A DNA stretch of 32,912 nt from Rhodospirillaceae bacterium (GCA_018662005.1 JABJHA010000018.1:1-32912); one strand, 5' to 3'; counted from the stretch's first letter, positions 13,996 through 21,390 are shown. A program made the numbers and translations. Notes: generated from the sequence alone by a model not told the origin.

Positions 13996-14721
13996 ATGAA
14001 TATTTATGAATACGATTACACTGATCCAGATAACCTTCGGCAGGCTGCAAAGCTAACGAAGAAGTATATGGGTAAGGCATTGGCTAAAGCTAGGAAGATG
14101 GCAAAGAAGGGTGGCGAATCTACTTCTGTAAACACCCATTCAATGATTGCTGATATGGATAGATTCTATAAGCGTGAGAATGTATCTGGCATTTATATCT
14201 ATCCGAAAAATGGTGGATGGTATGCCGATATGCGGCTCGTTGATGATGGTGATGGTTGGATTATAGGCACCCCTAATGCCAACCCCCATCCCAGCAAGAA
14301 AAAGGCAGAATCCTATGCCATTCAGGCTTTAGCATCGGTTATTGCCTACGAAGAAGGCAATATGAAGCTTAAGGATGAATCAGGTGTGCCAGAAGGCTGT
14401 ACAGATTTTAGGCTGTATAACGATAGATACAACTTCCGCCTTGCTATGATTGATGGAGCCAAGCAACACCTCTTATCAATGATAGAAGAAGGTTGCGAAT
14501 ATGATTCATCCGAAGCTATCGATGAAGCAAAAAATTTGATTCACCAACAGATGGCATTGCCTGATTCCCAACGTGATATAAAGGGTATTCTGGCTGCTAT
14601 GATTGTTTTGATGACTCACGATATCCACGTGGTTAACTACCCCATTGGATGGAATGGTGAAGGCACCGATTTAATCAATGATTTACTTATGGTGTTGAAG
14701 GGTGAATCAATTATGCACTAA
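13996..14721 (+). CDS. Hypothetical protein, 241 residues
   Basis: The ATG at 13996 (MNIYEYDYTD) is preferred over the open-frame start at 13918 because AAGGAA lies about 8 nt before it. The protein begins with a basic helical stretch (KLTKKYMGKALAKARKMAKKGG), then a mixed alpha/beta region with GGWYADMRLVDDGDGW and an acidic C-terminal half. No signal peptide, membrane helix or known catalytic motif is seen. It ends just before a strong bidirectional terminator facing a convergent gene, so it closes the first rightward cargo group. The family is not recognised. Confidence 0.7.
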   Translation: MNIYEYDYTDPDNLRQAAKLTKKYMGKALAKARKMAKKGGESTSVNTHSMIADMDRFYKRENVSGIYIYPKNGGWYADMRLVDDGDGWIIGTPNANPHPSKKKAESYAIQALASVIAYEEGNMKLKDESGVPEGCTDFRLYNDRYNFRLAMIDGAKQHLLSMIEEGCEYDSSEAIDEAKNLIHQQMALPDSQRDIKGILAAMIVLMTHDIHVVNYPIGWNGEGTDLINDLLMVLKGESIMH

Positions 14722-14740
14722 CCCCTACCCAACTACCCAT

Positions 14741-14776
14741 AAAAAAGGCCCCACAGTGCACGGTGGGGCTTTTTTA
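14741..14776. terminator. Bidirectional rho-independent terminator
   Basis: GCCCCAC (14748-14754) pairs with GTGGGGC (14763-14769), flanked by A6 on the left and T7 on the right, between two convergent genes. It should stop transcription from both sides. Confidence 0.88.
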
Positions 14777-14793
14777 TTGCTTGGGTTTTGAGG

Positions 14794-15174
14794 TTATTTT
14801 TTCTTATTCTTGGAATAATCAACAGCCACAGCCTGAATGACCTTGGTGAGCATGCCGTCTCTGGCTTCTGAGATCACCCAATCGATGGCGGCAGGGATTT
14901 GCTTTTTGTCGGTACCAACTTCAACAGAGTTATTGCCTTTGACGTCCAATTTCCGATTGCCGTACTTCAAGGTATAGAACCAGACACCGTCTTTGCCTTC
15001 GAACCAATTGGGCTTAACTTCTTTACCTCTCGCGTTGGTTACTGTCTTACCCCTTTTTTTAGCCTCAAACGCCTTTTTCTGATCTTCTTGAATTGCACAG
15101 AAGTTATCAATCGGGTCTTTTTTGACATTGGTGTTGTAGCTTTTAGAAGCATTTGCAAGTTTGAACGTTACCAT
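14794..15174 (-). CDS. Small basic hypothetical protein, 126 residues
   Basis: The start at 15174 (MVTFKLANASKSYN) is chosen over the longer frame from 15237 because the extra N-terminus is unlike the rest and AAAGGGA lies upstream of 15174. The protein is lysine-rich (KKRGKTVTNARGKEVKPNW; C-terminal DYSKNKKK), with a central beta-rich part GVWFYTLKYGNRKLDVKG. A basic beta-barrel-like nucleic-acid-binding protein is possible, but no family is recognised. It is convergent with the previous gene across a terminator. Confidence 0.65.
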   Translation of the reverse strand: MVTFKLANASKSYNTNVKKDPIDNFCAIQEDQKKAFEAKKRGKTVTNARGKEVKPNWFEGKDGVWFYTLKYGNRKLDVKGNNSVEVGTDKKQIPAAIDWVISEARDGMLTKVIQAVAVDYSKNKKK

Positions 15175-15247
15175 TCCAATATCCCTTTCGCTCCAGTTTA
15201 TGTGTAAACGACTAACTCTCCCATGTAGGCCAGTCAATTTGAATTAT

Positions 15248-15496
15248 TTAATAATACCGTCCATAAATGGCGTCCATTTTCTTTACACCATATCTGATCA
15301 CATAACTACCTCTCAGACATATAAGTGCTCCAGGAATTAAACATCCGGGAGGAACATAACAGACAAAGATATAGTCAGGTATTACTCCAATAGAGTAAAA
15401 TGTAATGATAAATATACAACCGAGTGGATTCGGATTGAAAGGAACAGAACTAACAGTACTATTTTTATGAATCGTTTTCTGTTCCTTGGAAAACAT
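15248..15496 (-). CDS. Possible small hydrophobic protein, 82 residues
   Basis: An 82-codon frame with a hydrophobic, cysteine- and proline-containing centre (CIFIITFYSIGVIPDYIFVCYVPPGCLIPGALICL) that could form one or two membrane segments. The only ribosome site, GAGGG, lies inside a strong hairpin (15499-15535) that starts 3 nt from the ATG, so translation may be hindered or controlled. It may also be a chance frame. No family is recognised. Confidence 0.3.
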   Translation of the reverse strand: MFSKEQKTIHKNSTVSSVPFNPNPLGCIFIITFYSIGVIPDYIFVCYVPPGCLIPGALICLRGSYVIRYGVKKMDAIYGRYY

Positions 15497-15498
15497 AA

Positions 15499-15535
15499 GA
15501 AGCCCTCGACCTAATCCACATTAGTCGGGGGCTTC
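15499..15535. promoter_or_regulatory. Long near-perfect inverted repeat between divergent genes
   Basis: Left arm 15499-15515 and right arm 15520-15535 form a 16-bp stem with one mismatch and one bulge around a CCAC loop. It begins 3 nt from the start codon of the leftward frame and 22 nt before the rightward gene at 15557. It is neither followed nor preceded by a long U-run on either strand, so control of translation or transcription start is more likely than simple termination. Confidence 0.55.
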
Positions 15536-15556
15536 GCACATCAAGGAACAAGGAAA

Positions 15557-16006
15557 ATGACATATGAAAATAAGGAAATGCTGGAATATCTAAAATGGAT
15601 TAGAACGCTGGCATTCAGAGCTACAGAAGAAAATATCACCGCCAAAGATATGAAAACCCTTTGGGTGTTTATCAATAGGGCAACAAATTATATCAACCGG
15701 GTCCCCGGCCATTATATTTCAAGAAGTAACACGTTACTAAAAAACGCAGAGTCGATCATCAACGAACGGCTGGCCGTTAAAACAACAGACATTCCAAAAC
15801 TAATGGAAGAATACGATCCCGATGAATGCAAGGCCATTAAGAAGGCCGTTACGCGATTGCATAAGAAGTACAAGGGACAAGAAGAATCCCGAGTATGGAA
15901 ATTCTGCCAGCGATTTAGGTTTTATGAGTCCGGCAACAGGAATACTCATACGCCATCCGCAAAGAAGTTGAATCACGGCAAAATGATGGTTGCCGCTTAT
16001 GGCTGA
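15557..16006 (+). CDS. Hypothetical protein, 149 residues, basic and helical
   Basis: AAGGA lies a few bases before ATG 15557. The protein appears largely alpha-helical (ENKEMLEYLKWIRTLAFRATEENITAKD, then LMEEYDPDECKAIKKAVTRLHKKYK) with a basic C-terminus, and has no membrane segment or recognised catalytic motif. It is followed by a 520-bp stretch full of hairpins. It could be a DNA- or RNA-binding accessory protein, but nothing in the sequence decides this. The family is not recognised. Confidence 0.6.
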   Translation: MTYENKEMLEYLKWIRTLAFRATEENITAKDMKTLWVFINRATNYINRVPGHYISRSNTLLKNAESIINERLAVKTTDIPKLMEEYDPDECKAIKKAVTRLHKKYKGQEESRVWKFCQRFRFYESGNRNTHTPSAKKLNHGKMMVAAYG

Positions 16007-16049
16007 ATTTTGCCGCTTCCATAAACAAGAACTAAACAAGGTTCAAACG

Positions 16050-16164
16050 ACAACGAAGTTGTTTCAAAGGTGCTTGTTGCCGAAAGGCAATAATGAATTT
16101 GAAAAATTGGAGTCCCAAGACGTTTGGATTGGCTGTTTTGCGAAGCAAAAAGGCAACGCCAAAC
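16050..16164 (+). ncRNA. Chain of GAA/GAAA-loop hairpins (structured RNA or single-strand DNA signal)
   Basis: In order: ACAAC-GAA-GTTGT (16050-16062); an 8-bp stem with GAAA tetraloop centred on TTGCC-GAAA-GGCAA (16074-16093); TTGG-AGTC-CCAA (16107-16118); and TTTTGC-GAA-GCAAAA (16136-16150), itself enclosed by GTTTGG (16122-16127) and CCAAAC (16159-16164). GNRA tetraloops are typical of folded RNAs. The core GCGAAGC is also known as an unusually stable DNA mini-hairpin found in phage replication and N4 early promoter signals. Function is unassigned; the structures are read directly. Confidence 0.4.
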
Positions 16165-16206
16165 CCGCCGGGACGGACTTATCTTTGTCTTCTTCAAGGG
16201 CAAAAC

Positions 16207-16294
16207 GTATCACAATAGATATTACATATCTATGGGGTAGGTATTGGTCTTGGGGAAGGTAAAGGTAATCCTATTAATAATGGTATTGTGATAC
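16207..16294. repeat. 11-bp inverted repeat with nested palindrome
   Basis: GTATCACAATA (16207-16217) is the exact reverse complement of TATTGTGATAC (16284-16294), 66 bp apart. Overlapping the left arm is TAGATAT-TAC-ATATCTA (16216-16232), a perfect 7-bp palindrome. Such paired sites suit looping by a dimeric DNA-binding protein or terminal recognition by a replication/recombination protein. Confidence 0.45.
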
Positions 16295-16526
16295 ATTTCC
16301 AGAAAGTACGTGGAAAATTTAGATAAGGAATAAGCGCACCAGTATAAGCGACTAACCGGTAAGCACACTATGCCCCCAAGACATATGTAACAGCGCCCAG
16401 GCCACCTTAAAGTGGCTTGCAGGGGCTAATGAACTAACCGGGCAGCATTGCCAATCCAGATGTATAATGTAATTCATCAGATGATGGCATTATCAGTGAC
16501 GAATTATGGGTGGAAGGAACTCGGTG

Positions 16527-17249
16527 ATGGCTGAAGAACAGGTTCTCGAAGACCTTGCAAAGCTGACTAAGCGTATCGCCAATAAAAAATCCTTACCAGA
16601 CGAGCAGTTCACCAAACTGGATTTGAAGTTAACTGATTCTGAAAAACGGGAACTGGATGGTCGATTACGTGATGCCTATAACGAACGGATGAACAGAATG
16701 TCTGCTAAAATTCCTAGTGGAATTCCAAGGCATGATATTTCTCAGGATAAGGGAGATGGTACAGCAGGTGAATTGAGGCGAGGAATTGAAAGAGAGAATG
16801 AAGCTATAGACAGGGAAAAGGCTGATGAAATTAGGACATCTATGACAGAGAACGAGCATCTGAAATACCTAGATGAGGTGGCTGGCAAATCTGGGATCGG
16901 AAAAAAGAAGTTTAATAAACTGAACAATCTTGAAAAACGTGCAGTCCGAATGGCGGCTGGCTATAAGATTGGCAACAAGTACGAAAAGCTATCACCGGCT
17001 GACCGTCAGTTACTTAATGATGATGCTCTTCCGCTTTATGATGCCATCTTGAAATGCAGAAGTGAAAACCGTGTACCCTCAGATGGTCAAATCAGAAGGC
17101 AGTTTATTGCTGACCTGATAATAACAAGGACGGCTGGGGAAGAATTGGGTGCTGATAGGGAAGTGGAAATCGAAGACGAGCTATCACCTGAAGAATCAGA
17201 AAAACTTTTAGAAAAGCGTATGGCGGGGCTAAAAAGATTAAGCAGATAA
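16527..17249 (+). CDS. Charged, coiled-coil-like hypothetical protein, 240 residues
   Basis: ATG 16527 (MAEEQVLEDL) is preferred over 16506 because GGAAGGA sits 8 nt upstream of it. The protein is very rich in Glu, Lys and Arg, with long helical stretches (EELRRGIERENEAIDREKADEIR type, about residues 85-115) and an acidic C-terminus (EVEIEDELSPEESEKLLEKR). No catalytic motif, signal or membrane segment is seen. A scaffold, mobilisation or partition-type accessory role is possible but unproven. It is convergent with the next gene, only 18 bp apart, with no clear terminator between. Confidence 0.65.
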   Translation: MAEEQVLEDLAKLTKRIANKKSLPDEQFTKLDLKLTDSEKRELDGRLRDAYNERMNRMSAKIPSGIPRHDISQDKGDGTAGELRRGIERENEAIDREKADEIRTSMTENEHLKYLDEVAGKSGIGKKKFNKLNNLEKRAVRMAAGYKIGNKYEKLSPADRQLLNDDALPLYDAILKCRSENRVPSDGQIRRQFIADLIITRTAGEELGADREVEIEDELSPEESEKLLEKRMAGLKRLSR

Positions 17250-17267
17250 TACTGGTGACCCAGATTT

Positions 17268-17786
17268 TTAATAAGCAAGCGGATTGGTACACCAGGTTTC
17301 ACCGGCAAACGTGAATTCACGCAAGCAACCTTCGGACTCACAGTCCAGTACAAACTTGGCAGTGTCGAAATCAGCGTGGAATTGCTCGGAGATGCCGTGG
17401 AAGAAACCGGTTTTCTCAATCCATGCGCCAATCCATTCTTCCTTGGTACCGTTAAAGATGGTCATTCCGTCTTGGGTGATTTCCAGTGCAGTGGTCAGAT
17501 CATAACTGCACCCGTGAACCAGAAAGAATAAACCCACTTTCTCGGTACCGGTCAGATGTTGGATTTCATCAAACCAAACGATCAGATTGGCTTGGGTGAT
17601 TTCCAAACCAGCGAAAAGTTCCAGATCGATCTGGTTGCCCCTGATGATTTGCAGTTCGTAGTTCTCCGTTCCGTAGAGGCAATGGCGGTGTTCATATTCA
17701 CCGTGGTAAGAACCAAGGTCGGTAAAAATATATCCAGTTATTGCTGTGTCACTGGGACTGGCGTAAATCAGATTCTGGGTGGTCAT
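17268..17786 (-). CDS. Acidic hypothetical protein, 172 residues
   Basis: ATG 17784-17786 (MTTQNLIYAS) is chosen because AAGGAGG lies 10 nt upstream; the open frame continues to 17846 but that extension contains the ribosome site. The protein is acidic and rich in aromatic residues, with alternating beta-type strands (YELQIIRGNQIDLELFAGLEI) and five or six cysteines including CESEGC. There is no signal peptide or membrane segment. The ribosome site is partly buried in a small CAAGG/CCTTG stem, which may tune translation. The family is not recognised. Confidence 0.65.
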   Translation of the reverse strand: MTTQNLIYASPSDTAITGYIFTDLGSYHGEYEHRHCLYGTENYELQIIRGNQIDLELFAGLEITQANLIVWFDEIQHLTGTEKVGLFFLVHGCSYDLTTALEITQDGMTIFNGTKEEWIGAWIEKTGFFHGISEQFHADFDTAKFVLDCESEGCLREFTFAGETWCTNPLAY

Positions 17787-18017
17787 GACAAGGGTACCTC
17801 CTTGTGGTGATTGCCAAGGGGTGGTCGGTGTTACAGCACCTTCCATCCCGTTTTATGACCGGACGTTCGCTCTCACTGGAATCTGAGTAAAGTCAAAAAT
17901 GTTTGGATTGTTGTGGGAAGGGTGGAGCACTTATTTGAGCAATATCAATAATGTAGCGACAAACAACCCAGAATGCGCATTGTCCTTCTGAGATGTGGGG
18001 TAGTTGCTAAAAACCAG

Positions 18018-18064
18018 ACAAAGCCCCTCCTGGTGCCTGTGTCGGCGACGTCGGGGTGTTTTGT
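18018..18064 (-). terminator. Possible terminator of the 120-residue gene
   Basis: ACAAA-G-CCCC (18018-18027) can pair with GGGG-TGT-TTTGT (18053-18064), just past the stop of the leftward gene ending at 18073, with further short palindromes inside (GTCGGCGAC). The stem is interrupted, so this is a weak call. The remaining 17787-18072 stretch shows no gene. Confidence 0.3.
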
Positions 18065-18072
18065 CGGTGGAG

Positions 18073-18435
18073 TTAGGGTTTAAGGTCTCTTCCGAGGGCG
18101 GATTTTATGGTTTTATTGAATTTTTGTTGGTTTTTTGTCTTTGAGTCTATGCCGGATTGGGCGGAACTGTGGAGAGCGATGGCGGACTTGAATGCAGTTT
18201 CTACATTTGTGGCGTTGATATCGGCTCGCAATTGCGCCAGTTCGAGTTGTTGTTTCTCAAGGTCAATCTGTTCCTGTTCGGATGGTTGCTCCGAGTACAT
18301 AATCCGCATGAGGTTATGGCGTTCTATTTCTGCTGCTTGGTGGCGTTTTTGTTCCAGCTTCATCTTATGAAGTCCGCGTAATGTTATTGGTTTTGATGGC
18401 GGCTCTCTGTTTTCAAGGAATTCGTAGGCTCGCAT
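18073..18435 (-). CDS. Small phage-like helical protein, 120 residues
   Basis: The start at 18435 (MRAYEFLENREPPSKPITLRGLH) is preferred. The longer frame to 18588 adds a Pro/His-rich segment unlike coding sequence. Short proteins beginning M-R/K-x-Y-E-F-L and followed by a TLR...KMK motif occur, from memory, in phage genomes of aquatic bacteria, but I cannot name a family. The middle is a long charged helix (EQIDLEKQQLELAQLRADINATN) likely to form a coiled coil. It is the last gene before the right-hand copy of the candidate attachment repeat. Confidence 0.6.
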   Translation of the reverse strand: MRAYEFLENREPPSKPITLRGLHKMKLEQKRHQAAEIERHNLMRIMYSEQPSEQEQIDLEKQQLELAQLRADINATNVETAFKSAIALHSSAQSGIDSKTKNQQKFNKTIKSALGRDLKP

Positions 18436-18605
18436 TGTCGTTTTCCCATGTTGGTTTCTATGCGAGTATTTATTGAATAAATGGTCATGGGGCAGGAATG
18501 GCCGTGCACTTCCCGCTGGCTGCTGTCCAAAGCAAAGCGGACTATCTTGAAAATGACGATACCATCGCAACTGAACAAAAGATGTCACGCAGAACGGAAT
18601 AGTGT

Positions 18606-18616
18606 AATGTCGGCTT
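18606..18616 (+). repeat. Candidate right attachment repeat of the second island
   Basis: AATGTCGGCTT, identical and directly oriented to 10306-10316. To its right (18617-18800) is intergenic DNA without a gene, which contains AGCGGAAGTT (18628-18637), the inverse of a segment flanking the left copy. Confidence 0.4.
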
Positions 18617-18812
18617 AGGTATCAGGAAGCGGAAGTTGTTAAGGTGAGGGTGGATAGTCCGGAAATAGCCAGAAGCGGCCCTTTAGAAATCTAATAGAAA
18701 AGGTATACGCTAAAGTGATTTGCTCTTTAGTTTACAGCTTGTCTAGTGTCGCTACACATCGCGATAACGCAGCGCAAATATTACTGTTCGATTATTTGGC
18801 TTGGGAGGACAC

Positions 18813-19166
18813 ATGAAACAACTGATTTTTGTAACGTTGTTTGTGGGACTGGTTTCACCTGTATTGGCTGATGGTTTCATTAGTGGCAATGAATTGCGAA
18901 TTACGTGTCAAACCAATCTAGCGGATTACGTATACGACCAGAAGCATATGAGATGTATGAGTTATCTTGCAGGAATATCCGATGCCGTCGGCGGCCCTGA
19001 TAAAGGGATGAATGGAATTAAATTTTGCTTTCCAGACATGACTAATCAGGGACAATTGATAGAAATTGTTAATAATTGGCTAAACGACAACCCTCAAAAT
19101 GGCGATTCAAATGCCGCCATACTGGTTGTAAAGGCTTTGTCGGATGAGTGGCCCTGCCCAAAGTAA
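18813..19166 (+). CDS. Secreted Rap1a/Tai family immunity-type protein
   Basis: A 117-residue protein started at ATG 18813 because GGGAGG lies just upstream; the TTG at 18801 precedes that site. A cleavable signal peptide (MKQLIFVTLFVGLVSPVLA) is followed by the family pattern: GNELRITCQT, CMSYLAGISDA, FCFPDM, GQLIEIVNNWLNDNP, and the terminal ALSDEWPCPK. Four conserved cysteines suggest two disulfides in the periplasm. Founding members (Rap1a, Rap2a, Tai4) neutralise type VI secretion amidase effectors, but many relatives stand alone with unknown roles. No effector gene is adjacent here. It sits just outside the proposed right end of the island. Confidence 0.8.
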   Translation: MKQLIFVTLFVGLVSPVLADGFISGNELRITCQTNLADYVYDQKHMRCMSYLAGISDAVGGPDKGMNGIKFCFPDMTNQGQLIEIVNNWLNDNPQNGDSNAAILVVKALSDEWPCPK

Positions 19167-19284
19167 CGCCGTTCTAATTTCCAATGGCTTTAACCAATGG
19201 TTTACCGTGCGACCATGTTACTGAGGATTTGGACGTTAGCAATTCGACGGACAGCAAATAAATCACCATTCATCATTTTGGAAC

Positions 19285-20292
19285 TTAAAAACGTCCGGCA
19301 AAGTCGGGGCTGTCATTACACATGCACCTGATGACCTTGTCGCAAAGTCTTGCGGCTACCTTTGCGGCGTGTCCATCGATATCAAAGTTCGGATTGAATT
19401 CCACTATATCCGACAGGGGCCAGGAAATATCTCCTGCCGCCTGCTTGTTTGCCAAATGATCAATGATTTCTTCAATCACGGCCAATTCCACACCCAAAGG
19501 GGCGGGCGAACTGACGGCTGGCATTTGCCAATGTGGCAACACATCAAGGTCAATTGACAAGTAGAGCACGTCACAGTCCTTCAGGATCGCATCGATTTTA
19601 CGGCGCACGTCTTCCATCAGATGTGATCGGACATTTTGATCCAGTAAATACTCGACGCCCCAGTCTTTCGAGCGATCAAACAGGGCTTTGGTGTTCGAGG
19701 TTTCAGCCACTCCCAGGCAAAGGTAGTTCAACGCGTGTCCGCGCGCCTCAAGAGTTTGATGGATTTGAAAAAAAGGCGTGCCGGATGAAATGCCGGACTT
19801 TCCCGGTTTTCGCAGATCGAAATGGGCATCCAGATTTATGATGGCAATACGTTGATGCGGCTGATCTTCAAGAAACTTGTGCAATCCCTTAAAGCTTCCT
19901 ACTGCCGTCTCATGCCCACCGCCAATTACAAGCATATGATGGGTAAAGATGAGCGATTGCGCTACCCGGTCAGCCAGCTCTTCTTGCGCGGATTCCAGGG
20001 GATCATCACCATCGTTTGCAATCCCGACGTTTCCGAAATCGATCAAATGGCCATCCTTGCCATGCCATGCTAAATTGGCGAGCGCATTCCTGATTGCATC
20101 AGGGCCTGACCTGGCCCCAACACGCCCTTGATTGCGTTCAACGCCCAAATCACAGGAAAATCCGATCATGCCAGCGACCACATCGACGGCTTGTGTGTTT
20201 AAGGCATGATGTTGGACAATATGATGCCACCTTTTAGCATTGCTCCCATCTTCAGGATCATTTCGTCCAGCCCATTCAAATTCAGGTGTCAA
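19285..20292 (-). CDS. hutG: Formimidoylglutamase, arginase/agmatinase superfamily
   Basis: A 335-residue enzyme expected to hydrolyse N-formimidoyl-L-glutamate to glutamate and formamide in the cytoplasm, using a dinuclear Mn centre. The ligand motifs are all present: GGGHETAVGS, INLDAHFDLR and LSIDLDVLP, and WAGRNDPEDGSNAKRWHH plus IVEFNPNFDIDGH are characteristic of HutG rather than arginase. The start is TTG at 20292 with a weak GGCGG ahead. No hutU, hutH or hutI is nearby. It lies 108 bp downstream of a LysR gene in the same direction, likely one transcript, and next to a flavoprotein catabolic operon, so its substrate may be a related N-formimidoyl or amidino compound. Confidence 0.85.
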   Translation of the reverse strand: MTPEFEWAGRNDPEDGSNAKRWHHIVQHHALNTQAVDVVAGMIGFSCDLGVERNQGRVGARSGPDAIRNALANLAWHGKDGHLIDFGNVGIANDGDDPLESAQEELADRVAQSLIFTHHMLVIGGGHETAVGSFKGLHKFLEDQPHQRIAIINLDAHFDLRKPGKSGISSGTPFFQIHQTLEARGHALNYLCLGVAETSNTKALFDRSKDWGVEYLLDQNVRSHLMEDVRRKIDAILKDCDVLYLSIDLDVLPHWQMPAVSSPAPLGVELAVIEEIIDHLANKQAAGDISWPLSDIVEFNPNFDIDGHAAKVAARLCDKVIRCMCNDSPDFAGRF

Positions 20293-20400
20293 GATTTCCG
20301 CCTATGTTTGAAAGTCAATCAGTGCCGAAGCCCGGATTTCAGCACGATCATTATCTAATTGTAAGAATGTTGCAAAGGCATTTCCTCAAGCTTTCCTCAA

Positions 20401-21315
20401 TTACTGCAATTTAGCTCTAACCAGTGCCTGCGCTTCCTTTTTCAAAAAAACAGAGAACGCGCTGGCAAGTCGGGACAAGGGCTTATGTGCCGGCGTCAGG
20501 ATGGCGATGCGATAAAGTATCCTGGGTCGAAACGGAATAAACTCGATGCGGTGGCGATCAAGGCGGGTCAACTTGTAATTTTGGGCGCTCAGTGGGCTCA
20601 TGATCGCACAGGCCAAACCTTCTTCGACAAATACATACTGCGAGGCTGCGTTCTGAACTTCGAAGCGAACCCGAAATTCCCGTCCCTCGCTCTCGAACAC
20701 TTCATGAAGCCGCTCGCGGACAAAATGTTGGGGCAGAAATGATGCCATGGCCTGGCCGTCCAGGTCCTGGGGCGTAATGACCTGTTTATTAGCCAACGGA
20801 CCGGTTGCGGGGACGGCGCAAAGGCAGTCCATTTCAAGTTCATCGGCTTTAACCAGCGGTGACTCCGTCGCTACTTCGGCAAACCCAAGATCGAATCGCT
20901 GCGATGCAATTCGTTCATAAACCCGATCCGAACTCTGACTGACCAGCGAGACAGTGACGTCCTTGCGGTCCTTGACGAAGCGCGAGATCAAGCGTGGCAT
21001 AATGTTTTCCGCATGGACCGGCATACAAGCAATCCGCAGATGCCCGGCATCCAGGGTTCCGACTCCTTGCATGGTGCGCTGCAGCCCGTTCAACCGATTA
21101 AGGATGGAGCGAGCCTCGGTCAACAGGAAGTGAGCTTCCGGTACAGGATGAAGGCGACCGCTGCGCCGCTCGAACAGTTCATATCCAAGAGATTTTTCAA
21201 GGCCGGCAATCTGGGCGCTGATTGCTGGTTGGGTGCGGCCAATGTTTCGAGCCGCTTCAGTGACCGACCCTGTCAGCATGACCTGCTGGAATGCCTCTAG
21301 TTGATGAAGGTTCAT
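20401..21315 (-). CDS. LysR-type transcriptional regulator
   Basis: A 304-residue LTTR started at MNLHQLEAFQQV (ATG 21315), the standard first residues of the winged HTH. The helix-turn-helix covers about residues 1-60 (GSVTEAARNIGRTQPAISAQIAGLEKSLG) and the effector-binding domain about 90-295. It is divergent from the long plus-strand operon, with a classical LTTR arrangement and a dyad operator between them. It most likely activates the transporter/oxidase operon when the substrate or a product is bound, and represses itself. The Agrobacterium opine regulators OccR and NocR are LTTRs in the same position, but identity of the ligand cannot be read from sequence. Confidence 0.92.
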   Translation of the reverse strand: MNLHQLEAFQQVMLTGSVTEAARNIGRTQPAISAQIAGLEKSLGYELFERRSGRLHPVPEAHFLLTEARSILNRLNGLQRTMQGVGTLDAGHLRIACMPVHAENIMPRLISRFVKDRKDVTVSLVSQSSDRVYERIASQRFDLGFAEVATESPLVKADELEMDCLCAVPATGPLANKQVITPQDLDGQAMASFLPQHFVRERLHEVFESEGREFRVRFEVQNAASQYVFVEEGLACAIMSPLSAQNYKLTRLDRHRIEFIPFRPRILYRIAILTPAHKPLSRLASAFSVFLKKEAQALVRAKLQ

Positions 21316-21390
21316 TTGGGGCCTCTCTGATTTGTCAAAATTTAGGGGTGTGGCAGACAAAGTATATAAATAAAATTTATGGCTTTAAAA

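Larger units (their letters stand above)
16007..16526 (+). other. Long non-coding stretch rich in hairpins and inverted repeats
   Basis: No convincing gene lies in these 520 bases. They contain a chain of short hairpins (16050-16164), an 11-bp inverted repeat with a nested palindrome (16207-16294), a small GCCAC/GTGGC stem near 16400-16416, and finally the ribosome site GGAAGGA of the gene starting at 16527. It is the most structured non-coding part of the island and a candidate for an origin, transfer site or structured RNA. Confidence 0.5.
10306..18616. mobile_element. Second integrative island, about 8.3 kb, with its own integrase
   Basis: The 11-base sequence AATGTCGGCTT occurs at 10306-10316, four bases from the integrase stop codon, and again at 18606-18616, beyond the last island-like gene. 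Between them lie a tyrosine integrase, an HTH protein, a serine-recombinase-like protein and several small unrecognised genes, with base composition clearly richer in A and T than both flanks. The gene content is that of a phage satellite or small genomic island. No structural, packaging or conjugation gene was recognised. Boundaries are tentative because the repeat is short and may belong to a dispersed intergenic repeat. Confidence 0.6.

Noticed and set aside
10320-18435. Complete prophage
   Set aside because: No terminase, portal, capsid, tail, lysis or phage repressor gene could be recognised, so a small island or satellite is a better description.
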